Shown here piece by piece: positions 31,742-40,736 of a DNA stretch of 64,000 nt; the stretch's first letter is position 1; each line of letters opens with the position of its first letter. The notes below the pieces were generated by a model, which was given only the letters and a program-made list of their open reading frames with translations, was not told the DNA's origin and made no database searches. The DNA comes from an uncultured Eubacteriales bacterium (GTDB lineage Bacteria; Bacillota; Clostridia; Oscillospirales; Acutalibacteraceae), in NCBI GenBank assembly GCA_900316385.1, contig ONCP01000001.1:153431-217430 (forward strand), written 5' to 3'. A program made the translations under genes and the position numbers.

Positions 31742-32512
31742 TTAACCCTTTGTAGCCGCGTCAATGATCGCGCCGAACTTAGCGGCAACGAGAGAAGCTC
31801 CGCCGATAAGACCGCCGTCGACATTTTCCTTGGAGAGAAGCTCCGCGGCGTTGGCGTCGTTCATTGAACCGCCGTACTGGATAGTGATAGCCTGAGCTGT
31901 TTCTTCGTCATATTTCTTGGCAAGCTCCGCTCTGATGAACGCGCAAACCTCTTCTGCCTGCTCGGCTGTGGCGGTTTTGCCTGTGCCGATAGCCCAAACG
32001 GGCTCGTAAGCGATGATGGTTTTCTTGGCGTCCTCAGCGGAAACGTCGTAGAGATCAAGCTTGATCTGACGGGCGATGACCTCCTCGGTGATGTCGCATT
32101 CGCGCTCCCAAAGAAGCTCGCCTACGCATACGATGGGCTTGAGACCCGCTGCCAGAGCGGCCTTTGTTCTCTTGTTTACGGTCTCGTCGGTCTCGCCGAA
32201 GTACTGACGGCGCTCGCTGTGACCGATCACAACATACTCAACGCCCATTTCCTTGAGCATACCTGTGGAGATTTCGCCTGTGAAAGCGCCGCTCTCCGCC
32301 CAATGGCAGTTCTCAGCGCCGATTTTTACGTTAGTGCCCTTTACTGTGTCAAGAGCGACGGAAAGGTCAACATAGGGAACGCACGCGATAACCTCGCAGC
32401 CTGCGTCCTTCGCAACGGGGATGATCTCCTCTAAAAGGATCTTCGCCTCGGAGGGAGTCTTGTTCATTTTCCAGTTGCCTGCGATAACAGCCTGTCTTTT
32501 AGCTTTATTCAT
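31742..32512 (-). CDS. tpiA: Triosephosphate isomerase
   Basis: 256 residues. It interconverts dihydroxyacetone phosphate and glyceraldehyde 3-phosphate. The TIM-barrel active site is complete: AGNWKMN (catalytic Lys), VVIGHSERR (catalytic His), AYEPVWAIGTG (catalytic Glu) and the phosphate-binding YGGSMNDANA and GGLIGGASL. ATG at 32512 gives the normal start; codons further upstream would extend into the intergenic hairpin. The gap from pgk (81 bp) contains a GC-rich hairpin. Confidence 0.95.
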   Translation of the reverse strand: MNKAKRQAVIAGNWKMNKTPSEAKILLEEIIPVAKDAGCEVIACVPYVDLSVALDTVKGTNVKIGAENCHWAESGAFTGEISTGMLKEMGVEYVVIGHSERRQYFGETDETVNKRTKAALAAGLKPIVCVGELLWERECDITEEVIARQIKLDLYDVSAEDAKKTIIAYEPVWAIGTGKTATAEQAEEVCAFIRAELAKKYDEETAQAITIQYGGSMNDANAAELLSKENVDGGLIGGASLVAAKFGAIIDAATKG

Positions 32513-32593
32513 AATAAAATCTTCCTTTCGGTAAATTGTTAACAGCGCGGGCAGATATTCACCCACCCGCGCGGTTTTGTTGATTATGCTTTA

Positions 32594-33805
32594 TTACGCT
32601 TTGTCGGCGATAACGTCGATTCCGGGGAGAACCTTGCCCTCGAGATACTCGAGAGAAGCGCCGCCGCCTGTGGAGATGTGGCTCATCTTGTCAGCAAAGC
32701 CGAGCTGGATAACCGCGGCCGCGCTGTCGCCGCCGCCGATGATCGTTGTCGCGTCTGTCTCGGCAAGAGCCTTGGCTACCGCGATCGTGCCCTTTGCGAG
32801 GATCGGGTTCTCAAATACGCCCATAGGTCCGTTCCAAACAACAGTCTTTGCGGACTTGACCGCGTCGGCGAAGAGCTCCATGGTCTTGGGGCCGATGTCG
32901 AGGCCTTCCATATCTGCGGGAATGCTGTCAACGTCAACGGAGCTGACCTCGATCTCTGCGTCGATCGGGTTCGGGAAGTCGGAAGCGATCGTTGTGTCGA
33001 TGGGGAGAAGAAGCTTTTTGCCGAGCTTTTCTGCCTTTTCGATCATTTCCTTGCAGTAGTCAAGCTTGGTGTCGTCAACCAGCGATTTGCCGATTTCCAT
33101 ACCCTGAGCCTTTAAGAAGGTGTAAGCCATACCGCCGCCGATGATGAGAGTGTCGCACTTCTCGAGAAGGTTGGAGATAACGTTGAGCTTGTCCGCTACC
33201 TTAGCGCCGCCGAGAATGGCAACGAAGGGTCTTACGGGATTCTCAACCGCGTTTCCGAGGTAGTCGATCTCCTTCTGCATAAGATAGCCTACGGCTGTGT
33301 CCTTGATGTGGTTTGTGACGCCCGCTGTGGAGCAGTGAGCGCGGTGAGCAGAGCCGAACGCGTCCATAACGAATACTTCCGCGAGAGAAGCAAGCTCGCC
33401 CGCGAAGGGCTCGAGGTTCTTGGTTTCTTCTTTTCTGAAGCGGGTGTTCTGGAGAAGAACGACGTCGCCGTCCTTCATAGCCGCTACGGCGGCCTTAGCG
33501 TTCTCGCCTACGACCTCATCGTCGTTCGCGAAAACAACATCCTGACCGAGAAGCTCGGAAAGTCTGACCGCTACGGGAGCGAGGGAGAACTTCTCCTCGG
33601 GGCCGTTCTTCGGCTTGCCCAGATGAGAGCAAAGGATCACCTTGCCGCCATCGGCGATGAGCTTCTTGATCGTGGGTAAAGCAGCTGTGATGCGGTTGTC
33701 GTTGGTGATAACGCCGTCCTTGAGCGGAACGTTAAAATCAACTCTTACCAGTACCTTTTTGCCTTTTACGTTGATATCATCAACGGTTACTTTGTTCAGT
33801 TTCAT
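32594..33805 (-). CDS. pgk: Phosphoglycerate kinase
   Basis: 403 residues, standard bacterial length. It makes ATP from 1,3-bisphosphoglycerate. Family signatures are clear: [14 protein letters not shown] near the N terminus, [36 protein letters not shown], the nucleotide site [17 protein letters not shown] and the C-terminal [10 protein letters not shown] and [13 protein letters not shown]. First gene of the leftward glycolytic operon. No gap gene is adjacent. Confidence 0.96.
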   Translation of the reverse strand: MKLNKVTVDDINVKGKKVLVRVDFNVPLKDGVITNDNRITAALPTIKKLIADGGKVILCSHLGKPKNGPEEKFSLAPVAVRLSELLGQDVVFANDDEVVGENAKAAVAAMKDGDVVLLQNTRFRKEETKNLEPFAGELASLAEVFVMDAFGSAHRAHCSTAGVTNHIKDTAVGYLMQKEIDYLGNAVENPVRPFVAILGGAKVADKLNVISNLLEKCDTLIIGGGMAYTFLKAQGMEIGKSLVDDTKLDYCKEMIEKAEKLGKKLLLPIDTTIASDFPNPIDAEIEVSSVDVDSIPADMEGLDIGPKTMELFADAVKSAKTVVWNGPMGVFENPILAKGTIAVAKALAETDATTIIGGGDSAAAVIQLGFADKMSHISTGGGASLEYLEGKVLPGIDVIADKA

Positions 33806-33849
33806 TTTACATCAATCCTTTCTGGGTAAATAACTTTACAGTTACTGTC

Positions 33850-33878
33850 ATTATACAACAAAACGCTCTGTTTAGCAA
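33850..33878 (-). promoter_or_regulatory. Promoter of pgk-tpiA-gpmI
   Basis: On the minus strand, TTGCTA (33873-33878) and TATAAT (33850-33855) with a 17-bp spacer, 45 bp before the pgk start. Confidence 0.65.
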
Positions 33879-33979
33879 TAGCAAAGCGGTAAAATTCCGT
33901 CAATTTATCTAAATTTTTGAGTATTTACAATCACACTGAGAGCGTATTCCTTTTAAATCGCCTATCAATAAAATAATGG

Positions 33980-34008
33980 TTGTAATAATTTTGGAAATGT
34001 GTTAAAAT
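33980..34008 (+). promoter_or_regulatory. Promoter of the GT-C-like membrane protein gene
   Basis: TTGTAA (33980-33985) and TAAAAT (34003-34008), 17-bp spacer, 47 bp before the ATG. Confidence 0.6.
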
Positions 34009-34054
34009 AAAATGTACGTTTTGTACACAAATCAACATAAAAAGAAGTGAAAAA

Positions 34055-35887
34055 ATGAGTTCAAAGACCAAAAATAATCCCGCCCCAAAACAAACTGTTC
34101 TCTCGGATAGACTGAAAAACAGGGGTGAACGCGAAAAGCGTATACAGCTTGATTTTGTTTTCGGCGCTATGATGATCGCGGCTTTGTTTTTTGCCTTGTG
34201 GAAAACCCACTACGGCTACCGCGATTACGACGAGACATTCTTCCTTTCGATGGCTCACAGGCTCAGTCAGGGTGATGTTATGTTCAAGCACGAGTGGAAC
34301 CTTTCACAGATGGCGGGCTTCCTGCTCATTCCGTTTGTAAAGCTCTACACGTGGATCACGGGCGGTACGGAAGGGATAATCCTCGCCGCCAGAACCGTCT
34401 ACACTCTGCTCCACTCGGGAGTCGCGGTTATAATATATTTGAGGTTCCGCGAGAGAAGAAGCTATGTGATAGCGCTCGCCTGCGTAATGTTTTTCCTTTT
34501 TTCGCCGTTCAGCATTATGGCGTACAGCTACAACTCGATGGCGCTCGACCTTATCACTCTGAGCGGTGTCGTACTGGCGACGGCGAACTATGAAAAAAAG
34601 CTTCCGCTGATCCTCAGCGGTCTGATGTTCGCGGGAGCGGTGCTTTGCAGTCCGTATATGCTCTTTGTGTACATGTTCTATGTATTTTGCGTAGCTGTTC
34701 ATCATATTTTAAAGAAAATCGGCATACTCAAAGGCTTTGTTATCGGAAGCGAGATGTTCTCGGTCAAAACTCTCCTCTGGTGCACGGTCGGCGCGGCATC
34801 GCTTGCCGTCGTGTTCCTTGTCTGGCTGCTTCCGAGAGTCAGTATCGGGGAGATACTCGAGAGCGTTAACCGTATGATGGGCTACTCCAGACTTCAGGGC
34901 TACACCTTCGGAATGAGAGTCAGCTCGTATTTCCGTTCGATCTATACGCTTGTCGACGGATTTATGATCGGTCTTATCGTTTTCGGCGTGAACACTCTTG
35001 TGATGGTGATCGACCGCAACAGAAGCAAGCGCGCGGGTATCTATCTTTCGGTCTCGGCGTTGTGCACCTTGTATACGCTCTTTCTCATTATCCCCAAATC
35101 CACCGAGGTTTATTTCAACGGGATCATGCTCCCGATGCTCTATGTCAGCATAAGCTCGTATATTCTTTGTAAAAACAAGCCCCGAGAGCTTTTTGCCTCG
35201 CTGTTCGTTGTGGGTATCCTTTACTCCTTCGTCGCCTTCCTCGGCTCCGATCAGGGCATCCACATCATTTGCGTAGCGTTCACTGCCGCTAATATGGCGG
35301 GATATGTGTTCCTTGCTCAGGTTCTTAAAGAAATGTTTGAGGACAGGGAAATCAAGCTTCCGTTCAAGGCGGTCAGGATCGCCGCTCTGGTTATGGTGAT
35401 CGCGACTCTCGGTACTCAGCTTTGGGTCCAGGTTCACGTAAAGAGAGTGTATTCCTTCTGGGAATTCGGTATCGACACGCTCGACGTAGAGTTTAAGGAC
35501 GGTCCCGCGAAGGGTCTTTACTCGGCTGATTATACAGTCAATAAGTACGAAACCATATACAACGATATTCAGTATTATAAGAGCAAGGAACCCGACAATC
35601 TGCTTGTTATCTATCCGAATCCGTGGATATATCTTGAGCTCAACGATATGCGTTACGCGGGCTATTCGGCGTGGATAGGGGACGACCGATATACAAGCGC
35701 ATCCGAGGTCAGCCAAAGGCTTCTCGATTACTGGGAGGAGAATCCCGAAAAAATGCCCAAATACGTCTACATCGTAAAGGGTACGGGCTGGGATATCAAC
35801 ACGTTGTTCGGACCGTTCGTAGGCAAGGGCTACACGTATTTTGAGAACGATGTAAGCTATAAGATGGAAAGAACCAATAATAATTGA
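34055..35887 (+). CDS. Polytopic membrane protein, probable GT-C-type glycosyltransferase
   Basis: 610 residues. After a polar N-terminal 35 residues there are about 11-12 membrane helices (FVFGAMMIAALFFALWK first), then an extracytoplasmic C-terminal domain of about 130 residues. The first outer loop carries YGYRDYDETFFLSMAHRLSQ: an acidic D-x-D/E pair after helix 1 followed by a helix with a G-D is the usual catalytic layout of GT-C enzymes (ArnT/PMT/GT39-like), which use lipid-linked sugars. I cannot assign a specific family or acceptor. It is transcribed alone. Confidence 0.6.
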   Translation: MSSKTKNNPAPKQTVLSDRLKNRGEREKRIQLDFVFGAMMIAALFFALWKTHYGYRDYDETFFLSMAHRLSQGDVMFKHEWNLSQMAGFLLIPFVKLYTWITGGTEGIILAARTVYTLLHSGVAVIIYLRFRERRSYVIALACVMFFLFSPFSIMAYSYNSMALDLITLSGVVLATANYEKKLPLILSGLMFAGAVLCSPYMLFVYMFYVFCVAVHHILKKIGILKGFVIGSEMFSVKTLLWCTVGAASLAVVFLVWLLPRVSIGEILESVNRMMGYSRLQGYTFGMRVSSYFRSIYTLVDGFMIGLIVFGVNTLVMVIDRNRSKRAGIYLSVSALCTLYTLFLIIPKSTEVYFNGIMLPMLYVSISSYILCKNKPRELFASLFVVGILYSFVAFLGSDQGIHIICVAFTAANMAGYVFLAQVLKEMFEDREIKLPFKAVRIAALVMVIATLGTQLWVQVHVKRVYSFWEFGIDTLDVEFKDGPAKGLYSADYTVNKYETIYNDIQYYKSKEPDNLLVIYPNPWIYLELNDMRYAGYSAWIGDDRYTSASEVSQRLLDYWEENPEKMPKYVYIVKGTGWDINTLFGPFVGKGYTYFENDVSYKMERTNNN

Positions 35888-35907
35888 TCGACATAATAAT
35901 AAACGAA

Positions 35908-35935
35908 AAACGGCTCGGGTCTCCGAGCCGTTAGT
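35908..35935. terminator. Bidirectional terminator
   Basis: AACGGCTCGG (35909-35918) with CCGAGCCGTT (35923-35932), between convergent genes. Confidence 0.8.
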
Positions 35936-36436
35936 TTATGTCCATTTGTGTCTGTGCAGCTCGCCGTGAGTCAGGAGCTCGGGGTAATCCCATTGTCTTA
36001 AAACCTCGTATGCGGCTATCGCGACCGAGTTGGAAAGATTGAGACTTCTCGCTTCCTCGATCATAGGTATCCTCACACAGCTTTCCTTGTTCTTAACGAG
36101 CAGACTTTCGGGCAGTCCGCGCGTCTCCTTGCCGAAAACAAGATAACAGTTGTCCTCGTATTCCGCGTCGGTGTGACGGTTGAGCGCTTTCGTTGTAAAA
36201 TAGAAAAATTTTCCTCTCTTGTTTTTCTCAAAGAAATCGTCAAGATTTTCGTAGTAGGAAATATCGAGAAGATGCCAGTAATCAAGTCCCGCGCGCTTGA
36301 GATGTTTGTCGTCAAGCGAAAAACCGAACGGCTTTACAAGATGGAGCCGAGCGCCCGTAGCGGCGCAGGTGCGCGCTATATTGCCCGTGTTCGCAGGGAT
36401 CTCGGGTTCGACCAAAACTATATTCAGTGTTGCCAA
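35936..36436 (-). CDS. trmL: tRNA (cytidine/uridine-34 2'-O)-methyltransferase, SPOUT family
   Basis: 166 residues, the length of TrmL. The N-terminal VLVEPEIPANTGNIARTCAA, the middle LVFGKETRGLPESLL and the C-terminal IPMIEEARSLNLSNSVAIAA are the three SPOUT motifs that build the knotted AdoMet site. TrmL methylates the 2'-OH of the wobble nucleotide in tRNA-Leu isoacceptors. It is divergent from the small gene at 36500. Confidence 0.92.
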   Translation of the reverse strand: MATLNIVLVEPEIPANTGNIARTCAATGARLHLVKPFGFSLDDKHLKRAGLDYWHLLDISYYENLDDFFEKNKRGKFFYFTTKALNRHTDAEYEDNCYLVFGKETRGLPESLLVKNKESCVRIPMIEEARSLNLSNSVAIAAYEVLRQWDYPELLTHGELHRHKWT

Positions 36437-36499
36437 AACTTATCACCTCTATTTATATTTTAAACGGAAATAATAAATTTTGCAAGCGAGGTGATAAAA

Positions 36500-36679
36500 A
36501 TGGCAAAAGGAGCGATGAGCGTCGTCAAAGGCGTCGCGGGCGGAATGCTTGCGGGAGTCGCGGTAGGCGCGATCGGAAAAACGATGATCGACAAAAAGCC
36601 GAAGCTCAGAAAAAAAGCGCACAAGGCGATGAACGCTATGGGACAGATCATTGATACGGCGCAATATATGTTTAAATAA
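36500..36679 (+). CDS. Small glycine-rich single-pass membrane protein, unknown
   Basis: 59 residues. One membrane-like segment rich in Gly, Ala and Val (SVVKGVAGGMLAGVAVGAIG) is followed by a basic helix (KKPKLRKKAHKAMNAMGQII). GCGAGGTGA is a fair ribosome site before ATG at 36500. The YtxH-like appearance is suggestive, but I do not assign a family. Function unknown. Confidence 0.55.
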   Translation: MAKGAMSVVKGVAGGMLAGVAVGAIGKTMIDKKPKLRKKAHKAMNAMGQIIDTAQYMFK

Positions 36680-36704
36680 CCAACTCAAAGCATTGGAAAA
36701 ATTT

Positions 36705-36740
36705 GCCGTCGGGTCGTTTTGACGCGGCGGCGTTTTTCTG
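36705..36740 (+). terminator. Possible terminator
   Basis: GC-rich partial stem (GCCGTC and CGGCGGC around 36707-36733) followed by GTTTTT. Weak but well placed after the small gene. Confidence 0.4.
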
Positions 36741-36837
36741 TTATGCTTTATTCTTTGCGCGGCGTTCTACTTCTATTCCGAAACGGGGATTTTTTTCACA
36801 TTTTTTAAAGAATGTGAAGAAATGATAAAATATAATC

Positions 36838-36866
36838 TTGATTAAATCCGTATTTTACAGTATAAT
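36838..36866 (+). promoter_or_regulatory. Promoter of the 36921 gene and dockerin esterase
   Basis: TTGATT (36838-36843) and TATAAT (36861-36866), 17-bp spacer. Confidence 0.65.
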
Positions 36867-36920
36867 TATATACAAAGATAATATGGGGTAATACCGTTTG
36901 CAGTAGAAAGGAGAGTCGCT

Positions 36921-37154
36921 GTGGCAAAGAAAATGAATAAAAACGAGCTTTTGCGCGCCGTTGACGAGGCGAAAAACATCGGCGACCTCTTTAAGCTTGT
37001 AAAGGAACAGGAAATAAATATGCGTATGCACACCTTACCCGGAGCAAGCAATATCAAGCCCAAAAAGCTTGAGCTTCGCTCCTTCCCTCCGGGAACTACG
37101 CACCTTGACAGGCTCAAGGCGGCGGTAAAGCTGACCGTGGAGAACACAAAGTAG
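36921..37154 (+). CDS. Small protein of unknown function
   Basis: 77 residues starting at GTG with AAAGGAGAG upstream. Helical N-terminal half (MNKNELLRAVDEAKNIGDLF), then KPKKLELRSFPPGTTHLDRL and a final helix. No signal or membrane segment. It sits 4 bp before the dockerin esterase gene under one promoter, so co-expression is likely, but I do not recognise the family. Confidence 0.6.
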   Translation: MAKKMNKNELLRAVDEAKNIGDLFKLVKEQEINMRMHTLPGASNIKPKKLELRSFPPGTTHLDRLKAAVKLTVENTK

Positions 37155-37158
37155 GATC

Positions 37159-38562
37159 ATGGTGATTATTATAAAAAAGATTTTGGCAGTATTACTCATA
37201 ATTGCGTTTTCAATGTCAGCCGTAAGCGTTTCGGGCGTTACCTCTGAGCTTTATGACAACGGAGACGTTGACCGCAGCGGAAGCGTTACCATCAGCGACG
37301 CAAATCTGATCCAAAGGTCGCTGATTTTCCTTGAAAAGCTCGACAGCGCTCAGGCGGAGCTTGCCGACTATAATCTTGACGGGAGTGTGAATATCTTGGA
37401 TGTTACGGAAATTCAGATGACCCTTGCCGATTACAAGCAGGCGCCTGCCGAAAAATCACCGAATCCGACGGTCGGCGCGAATGTGAAAATCTACTTTTCC
37501 AATAACAAAAATTGGTCAAAGGTGTATTTCTATCTCTACAACAGCGCGACGGAAAGCGCCGAAGCCGCGTGGCCCGGCAGACAGGTGACGAGCTATACGC
37601 TCAACGAAAGCGGCGAAAAGGTCTATTCTCGCACCGTCAATGTCGATACCTATGACAGAATAATCTTCACCGACGGTAATAAACAGACAGTGAATATTCC
37701 GCTGTGCAGAGCCAGCTCGGGATTCTTTATTTCCGACAGCAGCAACTCAAAGGCAATGCTCGTAGGCACCTATGCCTATACGGGAGCCGACGCTGGCACG
37801 ATCGAGACGACGACTTTGAGCTATCCGAGCGGATATAATAAGAAAATATGGGTCTGGACCCCCGCGGATTACCGCGCAACTGGAAAAAAATACAGAACTG
37901 TTTATGTTATGGACGGTCAGAATCTTTTTGACGGCGACCATCAGGATAATTTCGGCGGCTGGGAGGTCACCGACGCGGTCGAATCAATGATGTCGAACGG
38001 CGGCAGAGGCGTGATCATCGTCGGAATCGATAACGGAAATTCTTACCGCGACAGCGAATTGACTCCCGATCTCGGCGAGGTCGTTCCGAGTTACCGCAAG
38101 GAATTTTCCAAGCGCACGGGAGAGCAGTTCTCCGATTTTGTTGTCAACACGGTTATGCCGTTTGTTCAGAAGAACTATAATTCCTCAAGACACCCCGACG
38201 ATAATATGATCGCGGGCTCCAGCTCAGGCGGACTGGAGGCGTTCTATATCGGTCTGGAGAATCCCGACAAATTCTCGATGATAGGCGCGCTGTCGCCCGC
38301 GTTCCTGCTTTTTGACGACAGCGTTTGGGACAGCTACCTTTCACGGTTCGATTTAAGCTCGGAGCAAATTCCCGCTCTTTACCTCTACAACGGCAACGGC
38401 GACTATGAAAATGAACTGTACCCCGATTTTATCGCTATGTACAACAGGCTGGAAATGCTCGGATACCGCAAAATGAAGTGTTCAACTGAGGAAAACGCCG
38501 CTCACAACGAGGCTTTCTGGCGAATAGTATTTCCAGAGGCAATCTCATGGTGTCTGCTTTAG
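37159..38562 (+). CDS. Secreted dockerin / starch-binding module / esterase protein
   Basis: 467 residues. Signal peptide 1-25. Residues 34-92 form a type I dockerin with two calcium-loop repeats, NGDVDRSGSVTISDANLIQ and ADYNLDGSVNILDVTEIQ. Residues about 108-205 resemble a CBM26-type starch-binding module (VKIYFSNNKNWSKVYFYLY, with AWPG). Residues about 215-467 are an alpha/beta-hydrolase of the esterase D family: YVMDGQNLFDG, the nucleophile elbow AGSSSGG (near 354) and a late His in AAHNEAFW. The dockerin implies docking to a cohesin scaffold; together with the CBM it suggests a cellulosome- or amylosome-like complex. No cohesin protein is in this window. Confidence 0.8.
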   Translation: MVIIIKKILAVLLIIAFSMSAVSVSGVTSELYDNGDVDRSGSVTISDANLIQRSLIFLEKLDSAQAELADYNLDGSVNILDVTEIQMTLADYKQAPAEKSPNPTVGANVKIYFSNNKNWSKVYFYLYNSATESAEAAWPGRQVTSYTLNESGEKVYSRTVNVDTYDRIIFTDGNKQTVNIPLCRASSGFFISDSSNSKAMLVGTYAYTGADAGTIETTTLSYPSGYNKKIWVWTPADYRATGKKYRTVYVMDGQNLFDGDHQDNFGGWEVTDAVESMMSNGGRGVIIVGIDNGNSYRDSELTPDLGEVVPSYRKEFSKRTGEQFSDFVVNTVMPFVQKNYNSSRHPDDNMIAGSSSGGLEAFYIGLENPDKFSMIGALSPAFLLFDDSVWDSYLSRFDLSSEQIPALYLYNGNGDYENELYPDFIAMYNRLEMLGYRKMKCSTEENAAHNEAFWRIVFPEAISWCLL

Positions 38563-38578
38563 TTTTTATACAAAACAC

Positions 38579-38617
38579 AACCGTTCCAAAACCTTGTTTC
38601 GGAACGGTATTTTTTTG
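38579..38617 (+). terminator. Intrinsic terminator
   Basis: CCGTTCC (38581-38587) with GGAACGG (38601-38607) and a run of seven T. Confidence 0.75.
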
Positions 38618-38728
38618 GTTATTTTTTACATAGATCCCAAAAACCGACATAAAAAAATGAAGAAAAATCCTCTGAAATATTTGCTTTTTGTACACTTTGA
38701 TAAATTTGAAAAAACTCGGGAAAACTAC

Positions 38729-38757
38729 TTGTAAATCCCGAAAAATCGTAGTAAAAT
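38729..38757 (+). promoter_or_regulatory. Promoter of the L,D-transpeptidase gene
   Basis: TTGTAA (38729-38734) and TAAAAT (38752-38757), 17-bp spacer. Confidence 0.6.
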
Positions 38758-38822
38758 AGCACTTACAAGCAGAGATAATGCTTTAGATTTAGAAACAATT
38801 TTTTAAGAGAGAAAGTGGTATT

Positions 38823-40691
38823 ATGAAAAAATTTATTTCCGTAATCCTCGCAGTAATGATTGTTTGCGCCGCGTTTCCGATTAGCTTAACAGCCTTCGCC
38901 GCGGAGGACGATAGTCAGAATAATAAACAGACAGTTATTGCTTCCACAGGTTTAGATGATGGTCAGGATGTTACTACCGAGCCTCAGACCACGGAGCCCG
39001 CAACGGAGCCGTCCTCGACAGAACAGCCTACAACAGAACCGTCATCGACAGAACAGCCTACAACGGCTCAGCCCACAACGGCTCAGCCTACAACGGCTCA
39101 GCCCACAACGGAGCAGCCCACAACGGCTCAGCCCACTACCGAAAAGCCGAAGCCTGTTTACACACCTGCTAACGTTAAGAATTTTAAGGCTGTTAATGTA
39201 AAGGCTAAGTCACTCAGACTCAACTGGAGCGCTTCCAAGTACGCGACAAAGTACATCATTTACCGTTCCGTTGAAAATTCAAAGGGCAAGACAAGCGCTT
39301 ACAAGAGATACAAGACGATCTCTTCCAAGAGCAAGCTCACTCTCGCCGAGACAAAGCTCACTCCCGGCAGGATCTATAAGTACAGGATCGAGGCGGTCAG
39401 AGTAAAGAGCGGCGTTGTAACACGCAGCAAGATGTCTCAGGTAGTTGCTCTCACTCAGCCGCAGAACGTATCCAAGATCAAATTCTCAAACAACAAGGAG
39501 AACTCTGTAAAGGTAAGCTGGAACAAGGTCAACCTTGCGTCAAATTACCTTATCTTCAGAGGAGAGGAAACCTCCAAGGGTATGTCCAAGTACAAGCTCA
39601 TCCAGAGCTTCAAAGGCAGCAAGACCTTTTTCACCGACAGAAAGCTCGACGAGGGCAAAATTTACAGATATAAGGTTGTCGTTAAGCGCAGCAGAGCGGG
39701 CATTTCCCGCGTCAGCACAGGTAAGGCGGCAAGAAATATGACCAAGCTCGCGGCTCCCAAGAACTTCAAGGTGACATCCGCGACCTCGAGCTCAGTATCG
39801 CTTGATTGGAGCGACGTCGCGAGAGCTACGAAGTATGAGCTTGCCAGAAAGACCTACGGCTCCAATTACAGCTCCAAGTATTCGGGCAAGAGCTCCTCTT
39901 ACAAGGATACAAGCGTAAGCAGCGGCACAGACTATACATACAGGCTCAGAACTGTACGTAAGGTCGGTAAGAACACTGTTTACAGCTCGTATGTATATGT
40001 GGACGCGGCTACCGCGACAAGCTCGATTTACGGTATTTCTTCCAAGTCCGTGCTCAGCCACGCTATCCTCACATGGGGCGGCGTTGACGGCGCGTCGGGC
40101 TATGAGGTAAGAGTAAAGAAGGACAACGGCGGCTACAAGGCGATCGCTACGGTATCCAGCCCGAGCTTTATCTCCTCCAAGCTTCCCGCGGGCAAGACCT
40201 ACAAGTATCAGGTTTGCTCCTTCCGTTCCTCGAACGGCGAAAGAGTTTACGGCGCTACAAAGACCACGAGCGTTACTATCAACGCTAACGCTTACGGCAA
40301 CAGACCTTCGGGCACATGGGTCGAGGTCTGCACCGAGGCTCAGACGCTCATTATGTATGTGAACAATAAATTCTATCTCTCCACTCCCGTTGTAACAGGT
40401 AACTACGGCGGCGCTCTTGAGACTACTCCCGGCTACCATCACGTGCTCAGCAAGCAGTCTCCCAGCCAGCTCACAGGCTCCTACGGCGGAAGCTCATGGG
40501 ATGTTACGGTTAACTACTGGCTCGGCTTCACAGGCGACGGTCAGGGTATCCACGACAGCACATGGCGCGGCGCTTACGGCGGCGAGATCTACAAGGGCGA
40601 CGGTTCTCACGGTTGTGTTAACACACCGATGGACAAGATGTCTCAGATCTATTCTCAGGCTTACGTCGGAATGCCCGTAATCGTATTCTAA
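38823..40691 (+). CDS. Secreted FN3-repeat L,D-transpeptidase (YkuD)
   Basis: 622 residues. Signal peptide ends near AFA-AED. Residues about 50-110 are a Thr/Pro/Glu-rich linker with tandem units (TTAQP, TTEQP, SSTEQP), probably spanning the wall. Then come about four fibronectin-III-like domains (NVKNFKAVNVKAKSLRLNWS, NVSKIKFSNNKENSVKVSWN and so on). The C-terminal domain, from GTWVEVCTEAQTLIMYVNNK, is an L,D-transpeptidase with catalytic HGCVNTP (SHGC) near residue 595 and the upstream GIHDSTWRG. It would form 3-3 peptidoglycan cross-links or attach proteins to the wall. Monocistronic. Confidence 0.88.
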   Translation: MKKFISVILAVMIVCAAFPISLTAFAAEDDSQNNKQTVIASTGLDDGQDVTTEPQTTEPATEPSSTEQPTTEPSSTEQPTTAQPTTAQPTTAQPTTEQPTTAQPTTEKPKPVYTPANVKNFKAVNVKAKSLRLNWSASKYATKYIIYRSVENSKGKTSAYKRYKTISSKSKLTLAETKLTPGRIYKYRIEAVRVKSGVVTRSKMSQVVALTQPQNVSKIKFSNNKENSVKVSWNKVNLASNYLIFRGEETSKGMSKYKLIQSFKGSKTFFTDRKLDEGKIYRYKVVVKRSRAGISRVSTGKAARNMTKLAAPKNFKVTSATSSSVSLDWSDVARATKYELARKTYGSNYSSKYSGKSSSYKDTSVSSGTDYTYRLRTVRKVGKNTVYSSYVYVDAATATSSIYGISSKSVLSHAILTWGGVDGASGYEVRVKKDNGGYKAIATVSSPSFISSKLPAGKTYKYQVCSFRSSNGERVYGATKTTSVTINANAYGNRPSGTWVEVCTEAQTLIMYVNNKFYLSTPVVTGNYGGALETTPGYHHVLSKQSPSQLTGSYGGSSWDVTVNYWLGFTGDGQGIHDSTWRGAYGGEIYKGDGSHGCVNTPMDKMSQIYSQAYVGMPVIVF

Positions 40692-40703
40692 ACAACGTTT
40701 TAT

Positions 40704-40736
40704 CAAGGGGTTGCAGCAAAGCGGCAACCCCTGTTT
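40704..40736. terminator. Bidirectional terminator
   Basis: AGGGGTTGC (40706-40714) with GCAACCCCT (40724-40732), followed by GTTTTATT, between convergent genes. Confidence 0.75.
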
